Notes: generated from the sequence alone by a model not told the origin. A DNA stretch of 64,000 nt from Bacteroidota bacterium (GCA_029237825.1 JAQZBQ010000002.1:1-64000), one strand, 5' to 3'; positions 1 to 11,264 are shown, counted from the first letter of the stretch. Translations and numbers: made by a program.

Positions 1-1767
1 CTGTGTTGTGTTATCTACCGTGCCATCATTATTAAAATCCCAGGCCCACGAATTTATACTTGCCGGAGCAATGACACTCGATGTATTGCCAAAGGTGGTA
101 GGCGAACCAATACAAACGGAGTTGGCTGAAATAGCTGTTAAAGGAGATGGAAAAACGGTAACGGTTTTAGTGGCAACCCCTTGGCATCCTGAAGTGTTTG
201 TTACAGTATAGGTAACTATTTTTTGCCCGGAAGTAGTATACCAATGCGTCGGATTTGTTCCGGAAGTGATCGAGGACCCGTCGCCAAAATTCCATTGATG
301 TGCGCTTATGTTTACCGAAGGAGTTGCGGAACCACTAAAATTCATTACAGCGTTTTTACAGGCATTTGCCACTGTAAAATCGGCTACAGGCCCAGGACTG
401 ATCGTGATTACTTTTGTGATACTGTCCATGCAGCTACCATTATTTACTTTAAGTTCTGCTGTATAGGAACCCACCGCACTGTATGTATTTACCGGATTTT
501 GTGTTATATCGTCAACAAGGCCATCGTTTTCAAAATCCCAGTAATAATTGATTACAGGAGGCCCACCATTTGCAGAACTCGTGTTTGAAAAAGGAACGCT
601 GAATGTGCTTTGGCATGGAACGGTAGTAAACGTAAAATCAGCCAAAGGACTAACACCTACAGGTAGATTGGCAGTAAAAGTATATACAGCGGTTCCACAG
701 GATGAATAAGGTGTGCATTGTACAGTATAAATTCCGCCAACAGAAGAATTAACTATTTGCGTGTTGGCTGCACTTACCGTACTGGTTGGCGGGCCGGTCC
801 AGGAATAAGATGTCATTCCACTTGGAGCGGTTAATGTTCCGGTTGGTGAAGAACAACCGCCGGCAACGTTGGTAACGAGTTGCGAACATTCTCCATCAAT
901 GTAAGTGTAGGCCCAGTCGTAATCATAAATGCACCAGTCGTTTTCAATTTCAACTGTTATATTCGTTCCAATATAGGGTGTTAAATCGAATCCCACATTT
1001 GTCCATGGAATATACGTTGTAGGGTAACTTTGTGATCCAATATTTACTCCATTGGCTCCGGTTTGAAACCCACTTAAACCAAAGGAACTACCGCCTCCAC
1101 CGCTGTTATCTGCATAATAGCATTCAAAATACGGGCACGCAATTACGTTGTTCGAAGCGTCTTTAAACCGGATATAAACTTTGGCAGCATCAGTGTCGGT
1201 ATGAGGATAATTTAAAATGACCATCGCCATCTTTAAGAGGTAGTAGGAATTGGTTGCAGTTACCATAAATGTTTGCTTGGCAATACTGCTATTCGCGGTA
1301 ACATCGTTACCCAGTTTAAGGGAAAAACTTCCACCCGGACAAACTTCAGGAAAATTTCCATAAGGATCTAAAGTTGCCCCGCTTGTTACTGTTACGTCAC
1401 CGGAAACGGTCCAGCCAGTAGTGGTACCTGTCTCAAAATCGATATTGGTACAAGGAGCCTGAGGTGTAGGATTTGGACTTCCTGCTTTTGCCGAATACCG
1501 CCCTAAATTATATTTCTTATTGATGTAATTTCTCTTTGTGTAATTTAAAAAATCTTCAAGGGCTAGTCCTAACACATTGGCCATATTGGCGTGTTGTTTT
1601 GCATCTTCTTCATTATAACCCGAAAGGGAATCTGAATCAAAAGGTAAAACCAGGTGTTTTACTTCTGAGGAATGAATGCTGTTTTGATGTGAATGGACCT
1701 GGCTAATTAAAACAGGGCTCACATGCACAAAAAACAGAGCAATCCAAATTGATTTATAATATTTCAT
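1..1767 (-). CDS. PKD-domain secreted surface protein, C-terminal part beyond the left edge
   Basis: An open frame of 589 codons runs from an ATG at 1767 to the window edge without a stop. Residues 1-24 form a signal peptide (MKYYKSIWIALFF...), so the product is exported. The middle (about 90-330) is a Gly/Ser/Thr-rich beta-type region without a family I can name. Two PKD modules follow, near residues 375-455 and 460-535, with YWDFENDG and WNFGDGS motifs, and a third begins near 540 (WAWDFNNDG). PKD modules of this kind are typical of T9SS-exported Bacteroidota proteins, and a C-terminal sorting domain is expected outside the window. The frame is unambiguous; the function (adhesin, or carrier of an enzyme domain) is not. 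The divergent neighbour starts at 1911. Confidence 0.85.
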   Translation of the reverse strand, partial: MKYYKSIWIALFFVHVSPVLISQVHSHQNSIHSSEVKHLVLPFDSDSLSGYNEEDAKQHANMANVLGLALEDFLNYTKRNYINKKYNLGRYSAKAGSPNPTPQAPCTNIDFETGTTTGWTVSGDVTVTSGATLDPYGNFPEVCPGGSFSLKLGNDVTANSSIAKQTFMVTATNSYYLLKMAMVILNYPHTDTDAAKVYIRFKDASNNVIACPYFECYYADNSGGGGSSFGLSGFQTGANGVNIGSQSYPTTYIPWTNVGFDLTPYIGTNITVEIENDWCIYDYDWAYTYIDGECSQLVTNVAGGCSSPTGTLTAPSGMTSYSWTGPPTSTVSAANTQIVNSSVGGIYTVQCTPYSSCGTAVYTFTANLPVGVSPLADFTFTTVPCQSTFSVPFSNTSSANGGPPVINYYWDFENDGLVDDITQNPVNTYSAVGSYTAELKVNNGSCMDSITKVITISPGPVADFTVANACKNAVMNFSGSATPSVNISAHQWNFGDGSSITSGTNPTHWYTTSGQKIVTYTVTNTSGCQGVATKTVTVFPSPLTAISANSVCIGSPTTFGNTSSVIAPASINSWAWDFNNDGTVDNTTQ

Positions 1768-1823
1768 AATGCGGGTTTTGCTTTTTAAAGGTAGACAAAT
1801 GAATTAAATGGTATCCGTTTTAA

Positions 1824-3539
<1,716 letters not shown>

Positions 3540-3651
3540 GTATTGAATCCTGCTGGTTATCTAAATACTTGGAGGATTTACATTTAATAAAATGTCGGAA
3601 TTTTAAAACCAGAATTTCTGTAACTTTCCTGCTCTAAACAGTTATACAATC

Positions 3652-4590
3652 ATGCGTTTTAACCTACACTTTTGTTTTATTCTGTTTTTTTGTTCAGCAG
3701 GAATTGCTCAGTTAAGCGAAAACGAAAAGCTCCGCTATATTGAATTGGAAGATTCTCTTCAGAGCATTTCTCAACGCGTTTTTCTTAGTAAAAAGGAATT
3801 AAACCGATTTGAAGCCAATAAGCAGTTTATTGCATTGTGGAACGATGTTCTTAAAGATGCGAAGTCCTTGGCGTATCCTTTCGATAGCTTAAAAAATGAT
3901 GTGTCGTTGTTAATGTCTCCGGACAATAAGTTCAGGATTATTACCTGGAATATTCTCAAAGAAGATCAGACACACGCATATTTTGGGTTCTTACAGGTAA
4001 ACAATTCAAAGAAAGAAAAAAAGGGACTTTTCAAAAAAGAAGAAACGATTGAATACACTGTTTTTCCCCTACTGGATAAATCAGCTGGTGTTAAAACCCC
4101 TGAAAATTATGTTTCCGATAACACCAAATGGTTTGGGATGCTTTATGTCGATCTGTTAAAGTCCGATGACGATTTTTATACATTGCTTGCATGGGATGGA
4201 AATGATAAGTTAACTCAGCGTAAATTCATTGATATCCTCACCTTCAAACCGGATGGTACGCCTGTATTTGGTAAAGATGTTTTTAAATTCCCGGGTAAGT
4301 TTGCAAAGCGCATTATGTTTGAATATGCCAGTGAGGTAGCGATGTCTCTTAAATACAACAAAACGCGAAAGCAAATTATTTTTAGTCACCTCGCACCTAA
4401 TAGCCTTGACCCAATTATAGAAGGGCAGTATCAATATTATGGGCCTGACGGAAGTTTCGATGCCTTATCCATGAAAAAAGGGAAATGGGTGTATGAGCCT
4501 GCAATTGACATCCGGAAAGACAAAGACAAAACTGATAATGTGAAAAAACCAGAACCCTCTAAACAAACCCCCGTTTACAAGCCGAAGTAA
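3652..4590 (+). CDS. Secreted protein of unknown function
   Basis: 312 aa with a clear N-terminal signal peptide (MRFNLHFCFILFFCSAGIAQ, cleavage after about residue 19) and no lipobox. The mature part is mixed alpha/beta and hydrophilic, with a helical region at residues 20-80 and a lysine/proline-rich tail (KDKDKTDNVKKPEPSKQTP) after residue 290. I do not recognise the family; proteins of this size with this tail are often uncharacterised Bacteroidota periplasmic proteins. The next gene, a PorE-like OmpA protein, starts 89 bp downstream on the same strand behind its own -7-like box, so co-transcription is possible but not required. Confidence 0.75.
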   Translation: MRFNLHFCFILFFCSAGIAQLSENEKLRYIELEDSLQSISQRVFLSKKELNRFEANKQFIALWNDVLKDAKSLAYPFDSLKNDVSLLMSPDNKFRIITWNILKEDQTHAYFGFLQVNNSKKEKKGLFKKEETIEYTVFPLLDKSAGVKTPENYVSDNTKWFGMLYVDLLKSDDDFYTLLAWDGNDKLTQRKFIDILTFKPDGTPVFGKDVFKFPGKFAKRIMFEYASEVAMSLKYNKTRKQIIFSHLAPNSLDPIIEGQYQYYGPDGSFDALSMKKGKWVYEPAIDIRKDKDKTDNVKKPEPSKQTPVYKPK

Positions 4591-4649
4591 TTCAATATAC
4601 CAGGTTAGAAAGTTTAAGTTTTTAAACCGTTTTCCATTAATCAAATACG

Positions 4650-4657
4650 TAACTTTC
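4650..4657 (+). promoter_or_regulatory. Candidate -7 box TAACTTTC
   Basis: TAACTTTC differs from TAnnTTTG only at the last base; the same variant occurs at 3621-3628 upstream of the preceding gene. It overlaps the region of the ATG at 4659, so transcription from it would start near or after that codon. This favours the ATG at 4680 for the OmpA-family gene. Confidence 0.35.
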
Positions 4658-4679
4658 AATGTTTCAAAAATCCATTCGC

Positions 4680-6707
4680 ATGAATTCTAAAATTTTATTT
4701 TGCTTTTTATTTTTGTTTTCAATGTTTTTGCGTGCCCAGGATGAGGATGAGGCGGCTTCTAAGTTTTGCGTAGAGATCGATAATAAAAAAGCATTGAAAC
4801 TTTATGAAAAAGCAATTGATAAAAAGAAATTCAAAAAAGTAGAACGACTTGCCTTTCTTCGGGAACTGCTTGATATGGAACCGGATTTCGCGGAAGCAAA
4901 TTTAGCGATGGCTAGGGAAATTGTAGTTCACAGTAAACTTGAAAATAAATCATTTGCTGCGGCTGTTCCGTTTTTTATGAAGGCAATAAACGCATGTCCT
5001 CAAATTCACTCAGAACCGTATTATTACATTGGTTTTAATTTTTACGAGGAAACAAAAAATGATTCTGCGGTTAAATACTTAACTAAATTTCTCAAGTTTA
5101 AGGATGATGACGATAAAAAGTTTGCAAAAGATTATGAAGGGCAATTATACCAGGCCAGGGAAATGATTAAATACGCGAAAAAGGAAAGCGAACTAAAAAA
5201 GAAAATCGTTCCCTTCGATCCAAAGGTTGTAACCGGTATTTCCACAAAAACGGATGAATACCTCGCCTATATTTCTCCAGATGATAAATTGTGTTTTTTC
5301 ACCAGGAAAGTTCCCTTAAAATCCATGAATACCGTAAAAGCATTGGATGGAGAAAAAGAAGTGTTTATGATAGCAACACGGGATAACACAGGTTTTTTTA
5401 ATAAAGGCGAACCCATGTCGCCGCCATTTAATACCACCGATGATAATCAGGGCGGATGCACAATTTCCATCGATAACAAATTTTTATATTTTGCCATGAG
5501 CAGACAGGAAGGTGGCGCTCAACCGAATTGTGATATTTATATGAGTAAAAATGAAGGGGAGTATTGGACCGATATTGTGAAAATAGGAGCCAATGTGAAC
5601 CATCCTGTTTATTGGGATTCGCAACCCACGCTTAGTGCGGATGGAAATTCTCTCTATTTTGCGAGCGATCGGCCGGGAGGCTTTGGAGGAATTGACTTAT
5701 ATGTAACCCGAAAAGATCCGAAGACGGGAGTTTGGAGTGTTGCTAAAAACCTTGGGCCTCAAATTAATACAGCCGGACATGAGAAAACGCCTTTCATTCA
5801 CTCGGATAGTGAAACGTTATATTTTAGCAGTGATGGCCATTTTGGATTTGGTGGTATGGACATTTTTTATGTACGCAAGAATGAAAAGGGCGAATGGATG
5901 GAGCCTGAAAACATCGGTTATCCAATAAATACGGAAGCGGATGATGTAGGCTTTTTTGTGAGCACGGATAGTAAAACCGGTTATTTCTTTTCTTATGATG
6001 AAGGAAAAATGCGAGGCAAGGGCGTGGGACGTTATGATCTGTATTCTTTCGAACTGTACAAGGAAGCCCGTCCGCAGGAAACCACCTTTTTATCAGGTGC
6101 ACTGAAAGATAAAGAAGGAAACAAAATTGAAGGTGCCAGGGTGGAAATAACTAATACTGTAACTAAAGAAAAGTCACTTGCAGTGGTTGATTCCACAAGT
6201 GGTACATACATGGTAGCGGTTAACCTTAAGAAAAAAGACGATTTATTGGTAACTGTAAAAAAAGACAATTATGCCTTTTCTTCAAAAATTGTAAGCGTTA
6301 AGGATGCAAGTTTTGATAACAAACCAAAACCTGTTGATCTTGAGACGAACGAGGCAGCTGAAGGAAATTCATTTGTGCTGAATAACCTGTATTACAATAC
6401 CAACTCTGCTGACCTTAAGCCCGAATCATTTATTGTTTTGGAGTCATTTGCTGAATACCTCTCAGAAAACCCATCTGTTCAAATTGAAATTCAAGGACAC
6501 ACTGATAATGTGGGAGCTGCGAAAGCGAATGAAGCTTTGTCGGCAAACCGTGCCTATACGGTAAAAGCGTTTTTGGAAGAAAAGGGTGTTGATGGAAAAC
6601 GTATTTCGGCAAAAGGATATGGTCCAAACAAACCGGTCGCCGCTAATACAAGCGAAGAGGGGCGTGCCAGGAACCGTCGTACTGAATTCTTAATCCTGGC
6701 GAGGTAA
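4680..6707 (+). CDS. PorE-like OmpA-family envelope protein (TPR, PD40 propeller, regulatory-like fold, OmpA)
   Basis: 675 aa from ATG 4680. The start at 4659 would put seven extra residues before a standard signal peptide (MNSKILFCFLFLFSMFLRAQ). Order of parts: helical TPR-like region at about 40-160; a WD40/PD40 beta-propeller at about 190-460 with repeated D-LYFASDRPGG-type blades; a carboxypeptidase-regulatory-like beta domain at about 465-550; and a C-terminal OmpA peptidoglycan-binding domain (QGHTDNVG, NRRTEF). This order is that of PorE, the T9SS protein that ties the secretion machine to peptidoglycan. Unlike PorE, I see no lipobox cysteine; cleavage after FLRAQ is predicted. Many Bacteroidota have several such paralogues, so the T9SS role is inference. 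It ends 2 bp from the convergent gene. Confidence 0.85.
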   Translation: MNSKILFCFLFLFSMFLRAQDEDEAASKFCVEIDNKKALKLYEKAIDKKKFKKVERLAFLRELLDMEPDFAEANLAMAREIVVHSKLENKSFAAAVPFFMKAINACPQIHSEPYYYIGFNFYEETKNDSAVKYLTKFLKFKDDDDKKFAKDYEGQLYQAREMIKYAKKESELKKKIVPFDPKVVTGISTKTDEYLAYISPDDKLCFFTRKVPLKSMNTVKALDGEKEVFMIATRDNTGFFNKGEPMSPPFNTTDDNQGGCTISIDNKFLYFAMSRQEGGAQPNCDIYMSKNEGEYWTDIVKIGANVNHPVYWDSQPTLSADGNSLYFASDRPGGFGGIDLYVTRKDPKTGVWSVAKNLGPQINTAGHEKTPFIHSDSETLYFSSDGHFGFGGMDIFYVRKNEKGEWMEPENIGYPINTEADDVGFFVSTDSKTGYFFSYDEGKMRGKGVGRYDLYSFELYKEARPQETTFLSGALKDKEGNKIEGARVEITNTVTKEKSLAVVDSTSGTYMVAVNLKKKDDLLVTVKKDNYAFSSKIVSVKDASFDNKPKPVDLETNEAAEGNSFVLNNLYYNTNSADLKPESFIVLESFAEYLSENPSVQIEIQGHTDNVGAAKANEALSANRAYTVKAFLEEKGVDGKRISAKGYGPNKPVAANTSEEGRARNRRTEFLILAR

Positions 6708-6709
6708 GT

Positions 6710-7207
6710 TTATATTTTTGCTTTGATATAAAGATAGGCTTTTAGCGTAAGCAATTCTTCCTGGGAAGTATACACATCTACTTCATACGTAATGGATTGT
6801 TGTAGACTTGGGTTCTGCGTATATCCGTATAAAAAGTAGGAAAACATTTTCCGACGAATAAAATAGATGAGCGTAAGATCCGCGATATCAATTTCACTTT
6901 TGTCAACAATTCCAAAATTGTTATTAAAATAATTTTCAAGATTTTTTTCGATGTGATTAACAACCTTGCCGTTCACTAGCGCTTTTAAAGCCTGTCGGTT
7001 CGATTCCAGACTCTTTTCAACCAGATCAATCTCAGGTAACCTTGACAATGGCTTCATTATTGGAAGATCTTCTTCACGGGCAAAACGGATACCAATGGTC
7101 ACGTATTCACGTAAATGATTGTCCATGATATAGGCAGCAAATGCCGGAAGGTATTTGAAATTGAATTTGTCCCTGTTCGTGATAAGATCTTTAACGCTCT
7201 TTTCCAC
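6710..7207 (-). CDS. Hypothetical protein, 165 aa
   Basis: A soluble, mainly helical protein without signal peptide or membrane segment, for which I recognise no family. Visible traits are an N-terminal helical part with LREYVTIGIRFAREEDLP at residues 33-50, a basic middle and a hydrophobic patch (LTLIYFIRRKMFSYFLYGY) near 110-128. The gene is convergent with the PorE-like gene (2 bp between stops). A second small reverse-strand gene lies 96 bp upstream (7304-7648). Both look like cytoplasmic helical proteins, and a shared role is only suggested by adjacency. Confidence 0.65.
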   Translation of the reverse strand: MEKSVKDLITNRDKFNFKYLPAFAAYIMDNHLREYVTIGIRFAREEDLPIMKPLSRLPEIDLVEKSLESNRQALKALVNGKVVNHIEKNLENYFNNNFGIVDKSEIDIADLTLIYFIRRKMFSYFLYGYTQNPSLQQSITYEVDVYTSQEELLTLKAYLYIKAKI

Positions 7208-7303
7208 TGAATAATTTTAAAATAATCAAATATAAAAGATGTATAGGATATTAGCCTTATATCACTATTACAGGAAACAGAAACAAAGTTGGGAACGCAC
7301 GGC

Positions 7304-7648
7304 CTATGCGTTCCCCATTTTATTTTCGAATTGAAAAAAATGATAGTAGTTTGTGAAGGCGCCTAATACCTCTTTGGTAACTGTATCAAGCTGGTTGATG
7401 TCATTCGCACGGTAGCGGTTAGTCATCATTTTCTGTAAATTGTTAAAGTTGTGATTAATTTTTGTCCTGAGTATAATTACATCCGTTAACGAGTAATTAT
7501 TTTTTTTGTAAATGTTAGTCAGGTCACTTACCAAAAGAGCAGTATCTAGAAACGATTTACTTAGTTCCGGATTCCCTTGTTTTTTATAAGTTTTGCCGTA
7601 CTGAATCAATTCATTTTTAATTGACTCATGCTTCTCATAATTTGTCAT
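7304..7648 (-). CDS. Hypothetical small helical protein, 114 aa
   Basis: A predicted all-helical cytoplasmic protein (MTNYEKHESIKNELIQYGK...) rich in Lys, Asn and Tyr, with no recognised domain. The codon use resembles the neighbours. The start at 7648 is the only sensible ATG. The 183 bp upstream (7649-7831) are very AT-rich and hold no other ORF; they must contain this gene's promoter and that of the divergent xthA gene. Being real rather than chance is supported by the uninterrupted frame and amphipathic pattern, but not by homology. Confidence 0.6.
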   Translation of the reverse strand: MTNYEKHESIKNELIQYGKTYKKQGNPELSKSFLDTALLVSDLTNIYKKNNYSLTDVIILRTKINHNFNNLQKMMTNRYRANDINQLDTVTKEVLGAFTNYYHFFQFENKMGNA

Positions 7649-7818
7649 AGTACTTTTTTTTATTGCAAAATACCAATAGGGAAGCTCAATTTTATTACAA
7701 TTTATAGAAATAATTATTGCAATTTCTACAGGTAAAATGTAGTGAAAAATATTACTATATCTAATTCATTGTAGAATAATTCATCATTTACCTACAACAT
7801 TCTGGGAACTCTAATTGT

Positions 7819-7826
7819 TATTTTTG
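7819..7826 (+). promoter_or_regulatory. Candidate -7 box TATTTTTG directly before xthA
   Basis: TATTTTTG matches TAnnTTTG exactly and ends only 5 nt before the xthA ATG at 7832. Transcription would begin at or next to the start codon, giving a leaderless or nearly leaderless mRNA. No Shine-Dalgarno-like sequence is seen. The AT-rich context makes a chance match possible. Confidence 0.35.
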
Positions 7827-7831
7827 ATTTC

Positions 7832-8608
7832 ATGAAAATAGCAAGCTATAATGTAAACGGGGTTAATGGAAGGCTACCGGTACTTTTAAAATGGTTAAGT
7901 GTGTCCAGGCCGGATGTTGTGTGTTTGCAGGAATTGAAATGTCCGGATGAAAAATTTCCAATTAGTGCAATTGAAAATGCCGGTTACACAGCGATCTGGC
8001 ACGGACAAAAAAGCTGGAACGGCGTTGCAATCCTTTCGAAAAAATATCCGATTACAGAGATATCACGTGGATTGCCTGGCGACGAGGAAGATATTCAAAG
8101 CAGGTTCATTGAAGCTGAAGTTAATGGTGTTCACGTGTGTTGCCTGTACCTTCCAAATGGGAATCCGGCACCGGGCCCGAAATTCGACTATAAGTTGGAA
8201 TGGTTTAAACGCCTCGAAAAACGAGCGAAGAAACTAATAAATGAAAAACATCCTGTTTTGTTGGCAGGAGATTTTAATGTTATGCCGACTGAACTGGATG
8301 TATATAAACCGGAACGGTGGCTTGATGATGCGCTCTTCCGGCCAGAAACACGCGCGGCCTTCCAAAAGCTAATGAAGCAAGGCTGGACAGACGCCATTCG
8401 AGCGCTTTATCCTGATGATGTGATTTATACGTTCTGGGATTATTTCAGGAATGCGTACGGGCGAAATGCGGGTTTACGGATTGATCACTTCCTGATGAAT
8501 GACGTTTTAACAAAACAATTGAAGTCGGCAGGCGTAGATAAGGAAGTACGTGGCTGGGAAAAAACCAGCGATCACGCACCGGTGTGGATAACGGTTTCCG
8601 GTAAATGA
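7832..8608 (+). CDS. xthA: Exodeoxyribonuclease III
   Basis: 258 aa, the usual length for the ExoIII/AP-endonuclease family, which cuts DNA 5' of abasic sites and removes 3' blocking groups in base-excision repair. Metal and catalytic residues are all visible: N7 (SYNVNG), E34 (LQELKCPDE), Y106, D147 and N149 (GDFNVMP), then RIDHFL near the end and D247/H248 (SDHAPVW). No extra domains or N-terminal extension, so it is a cytoplasmic minimal enzyme. Its stop codon abuts the stop of the convergent pseudouridine synthase gene with no spacer between them. Confidence 0.95.
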   Translation: MKIASYNVNGVNGRLPVLLKWLSVSRPDVVCLQELKCPDEKFPISAIENAGYTAIWHGQKSWNGVAILSKKYPITEISRGLPGDEEDIQSRFIEAEVNGVHVCCLYLPNGNPAPGPKFDYKLEWFKRLEKRAKKLINEKHPVLLAGDFNVMPTELDVYKPERWLDDALFRPETRAAFQKLMKQGWTDAIRALYPDDVIYTFWDYFRNAYGRNAGLRIDHFLMNDVLTKQLKSAGVDKEVRGWEKTSDHAPVWITVSGK

Positions 8609-9316
8609 TTATAGGAGCTTCATCAGTTCGTTCCATACTGTATCTTCAGTAGTGGGTTTACAGGTAATACTTACCGGTCCCTGTTTAATGGGATGAATAA
8701 ATTCTGTTTTATAAGAGTGTAAATGGATAAACGGAGTCGCATTAGATCGGTCAAAACCGTATTTTAAATCGCCTTTTATTGGGCAGCCAATGGCCGATAG
8801 CTGTGCGCGAATTTGGTGATGCCTTCCGGTATACAAATTTATTTCAAGTAAATGGTAATTTGAAATGGAGGCAATTAAGGTGTAGGAGAGTTCAGCCTTC
8901 AACGCTCCCGGGCGATCTGTGGTAAATGCTTTTGACGTATTATTTTTCTCGTTTTTAATCAGGTAATGAGTTAAACGCTGGGAAATATGTGGCGGTTTAT
9001 TCTTTACCACCGCCCAATAAGTTTTTTGTATGGTTTTATCCCTGAACATTTCGTTCATGCGCGTGAGGGCTTTGCTGGTTTTTGCAAATATCACGATGCC
9101 GGACACGGGTCTGTCTAAACGGTGAACCACACCACAAAAAACATTTCCTGGTTTATGGTCACGCTGCTTAATGAAATTTTTTACCTTCTCAGAAAGCGGG
9201 GTATCGCCGGTTTTATCGCCCTGTACAATTTCAGAAGCTTTTTTGTTGATTACAATGAGGTGATTGTCTTCATAAATAATCTGGGAAGCATCAATCAGGT
9301 CGGAACTGTGGAACAT
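8609..9316 (-). CDS. RluA-family RNA pseudouridine synthase
   Basis: 235 aa with the catalytic motif HRLDRPVSGIVIFAKT; the nucleophile is Asp68. It isomerises uridine to pseudouridine in rRNA or tRNA. There is no N-terminal S4 domain, so it belongs to the short single-domain members (RluA/TruC-like) rather than RluC/RluD; the target position cannot be read from sequence. LYTGRHHQIRAQLSAIGCPI is the second conserved family motif. It is the last gene of a reverse-strand operon and starts 1 bp after the stop of the OmpA-family gene, which suggests translational coupling rather than related function. Confidence 0.9.
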   Translation of the reverse strand: MFHSSDLIDASQIIYEDNHLIVINKKASEIVQGDKTGDTPLSEKVKNFIKQRDHKPGNVFCGVVHRLDRPVSGIVIFAKTSKALTRMNEMFRDKTIQKTYWAVVKNKPPHISQRLTHYLIKNEKNNTSKAFTTDRPGALKAELSYTLIASISNYHLLEINLYTGRHHQIRAQLSAIGCPIKGDLKYGFDRSNATPFIHLHSYKTEFIHPIKQGPVSITCKPTTEDTVWNELMKLL

Positions 9317-9317
9317 T

Positions 9318-11264
9318 CTAATTGAAAATTAATTTAAATTCAAGCCGGCGGTTTACCGCGTGTTCATCTTCGCTACAGGCAACGTTATTTCCGCAGTTAT
9401 TAATCAGTTTCGATTCGCCGTATCCTTTGGCGCTGACCCTGCTGCTTTCAATTCCCTTACTGATGATGTAATGCTTTGCGCTTGCTGCCCGCTGCTCGCT
9501 CAGTTTTAAATTATAGGCGTCGCTTCCTTTACTGTCGCTATGGGCACTCAGGTCGATGTGTAATTTTTGGTTACTGTTTAAAGCTAAAACCACCTTATCC
9601 AGGGTTTGTTGGGATTGAATGGCCAACTCCGCCTTGTTAAATTCAAATAGAATGTTCTCAATAATGGTTTCCTCGGTATGAGTCTTAGCTTGTAGTTCTT
9701 TGTTAATGATAGACAACCAGGGATCGTCTACGTATATTTCGGAGAACCGTTTTTGCTCGGTTGGTAATGGTTTGTAATTAAACCGGTGTCCTTTCACGAG
9801 CGATACGAGCTTTATCAGGTTGTCCTCATTATCAAACAGCAGTACGTTACTGAACGATTCTAAAATGTTTTTCTCATTTTCAGCGGTTAATAAAATCTGT
9901 TTGGTGTATGGTAAATGTTTAAATGAAAAGTCTCCCTGATTGTCTGTTATAGCAGAATCAATTTTTTCAAACTGGTCATTCAGGAGTAAAACCTTCATAT
10001 TTCCTAAAGGATTGTTTTTATTGTCGCCATACAGACGGCCTTTAACATTCATTTTTAAATCTGAATCGTCCATTACCAGATCATTGAAGGTTGAATTGGA
10101 CACGGATAAAAATTTATAAATGAATTTCGTTCCTGAAACCGAATCAAGGCGCCTGATAAATTTATCTTTCACCGTATAAAGGTTCATGATAAAGTTTGAT
10201 TCAGCATCGGCACTGTCATAGGCAATGGCGTAAGATTGTCCTGGCACAATCCCTGAAAAGAGAAAATTGCCAAGCGCGTTTGTTTTAGTTTTATACAGGA
10301 CGGTGTTTTTATCTCCTAACAGATAAACCGCTTTTTGCGATGCAACTTTTTTTTCCGAGCCATTAGTGGCAACTAACTTTCCGGAAATATTGTATTTAAA
10401 GTTTTTATCAATCAATTTTGTAATAACGTTGCTGCCTTCCGCATTGCTGAAAGAGTATGATTGATTGTTGCCTGCAGCTACATCAAGCTTTTCGCACGCT
10501 GAATTCTGCAATTTAATTTTGTCGTTGTTTGGGTTATCGGCTTCGGCCAATGTGATTTTTAACCCTTCTGCCTGCTCAGTATCCACTCCCTGAAATACAA
10601 ACATGCCATGATTGGTAGTTTGTGAAGTTGAAATTATTTCACCGTTTTTGTTTATCAGTTTAATGGTTTTATTTTTCAGCGGGCTTTGCTTATCATTATC
10701 AAGGCTAAGCTTCCCGGCAAGTTGCACATACTCTTTCAGTTTTTGGGTTGTAATGAATGGCAGGGTAGTATCTTTTTTTTCAGGTTCCGGTTTCTTATAG
10801 ATGTGCCGTATGAAACTATTCATATACGCGGTATCGTCTACGAATTTCGATTTACCGTCAAAAACAATCTGATGGAATTGTTTGGTGAATTGTGTTGTAT
10901 CGATATTCTGGTCTTTATTGAAAAAAGGAATATCAAGCACGTAGGTAATGCGATAGTGTCGCTTGTTTTCAGGAATTCCATCGGCATAAACCCTCACAAA
11001 CATTTTTTGTGAAGCGGCATTCATCAGGTAAATATCATAAATGTTTCCGTAAGGTAGCGTCGCTTTAAAGTCGTTATGGGATTTGGTATTAAACTCCGAC
11101 ACTACCGTATTTCCACTCATGATTTTAACCTGGGTAAAAGCAAGCGGTTTATTATTTAAAAAATTTCTTCCTACAAATTGTAGTTCGCCATCATAAGCTT
11201 GTGCCTGTGCCTTTATTCCAATGACGCTTATTATTATAAAAAGAACGAAACTGATGAATTTCAT
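9318..11264 (-). CDS. OmpA-family protein with repeated carboxypeptidase-regulatory-like beta domains
   Basis: 648 aa. A signal peptide spans residues 1-21 (FVLFIIISVIGIKAQAQA). Several beta-sandwich segments of the carboxypeptidase-regulatory/SdrD-B type follow: an opening one near 25-110, then ones near 170-235 (TNHGMFVFQGVDTEQ), 290-350 (NALGNFLFSGIVPGQ) and 405-465 (DNQGDFSFKHLPY). The C-terminal OmpA domain at about 535-648 has DLSAHSDSKGSDAYN and NRRLEFK for peptidoglycan binding, and carries a Cys pair (NNCGNNVACSE) typical of one Bacteroidota subfamily. It is an envelope protein linking an outer surface to the cell wall. Its start overlaps the kinase stop by 4 nt (ATGA). Confidence 0.85.
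   Translation of the reverse strand: MKFISFVLFIIISVIGIKAQAQAYDGELQFVGRNFLNNKPLAFTQVKIMSGNTVVSEFNTKSHNDFKATLPYGNIYDIYLMNAASQKMFVRVYADGIPENKRHYRITYVLDIPFFNKDQNIDTTQFTKQFHQIVFDGKSKFVDDTAYMNSFIRHIYKKPEPEKKDTTLPFITTQKLKEYVQLAGKLSLDNDKQSPLKNKTIKLINKNGEIISTSQTTNHGMFVFQGVDTEQAEGLKITLAEADNPNNDKIKLQNSACEKLDVAAGNNQSYSFSNAEGSNVITKLIDKNFKYNISGKLVATNGSEKKVASQKAVYLLGDKNTVLYKTKTNALGNFLFSGIVPGQSYAIAYDSADAESNFIMNLYTVKDKFIRRLDSVSGTKFIYKFLSVSNSTFNDLVMDDSDLKMNVKGRLYGDNKNNPLGNMKVLLLNDQFEKIDSAITDNQGDFSFKHLPYTKQILLTAENEKNILESFSNVLLFDNEDNLIKLVSLVKGHRFNYKPLPTEQKRFSEIYVDDPWLSIINKELQAKTHTEETIIENILFEFNKAELAIQSQQTLDKVVLALNSNQKLHIDLSAHSDSKGSDAYNLKLSEQRAASAKHYIISKGIESSRVSAKGYGESKLINNCGNNVACSEDEHAVNRRLEFKLIFN

Noticed and set aside
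223-588. 121-aa forward frame near the left edge
   Set aside because: It is antisense to the PKD surface protein, whose reading frame is continuous from 1767 to 1.
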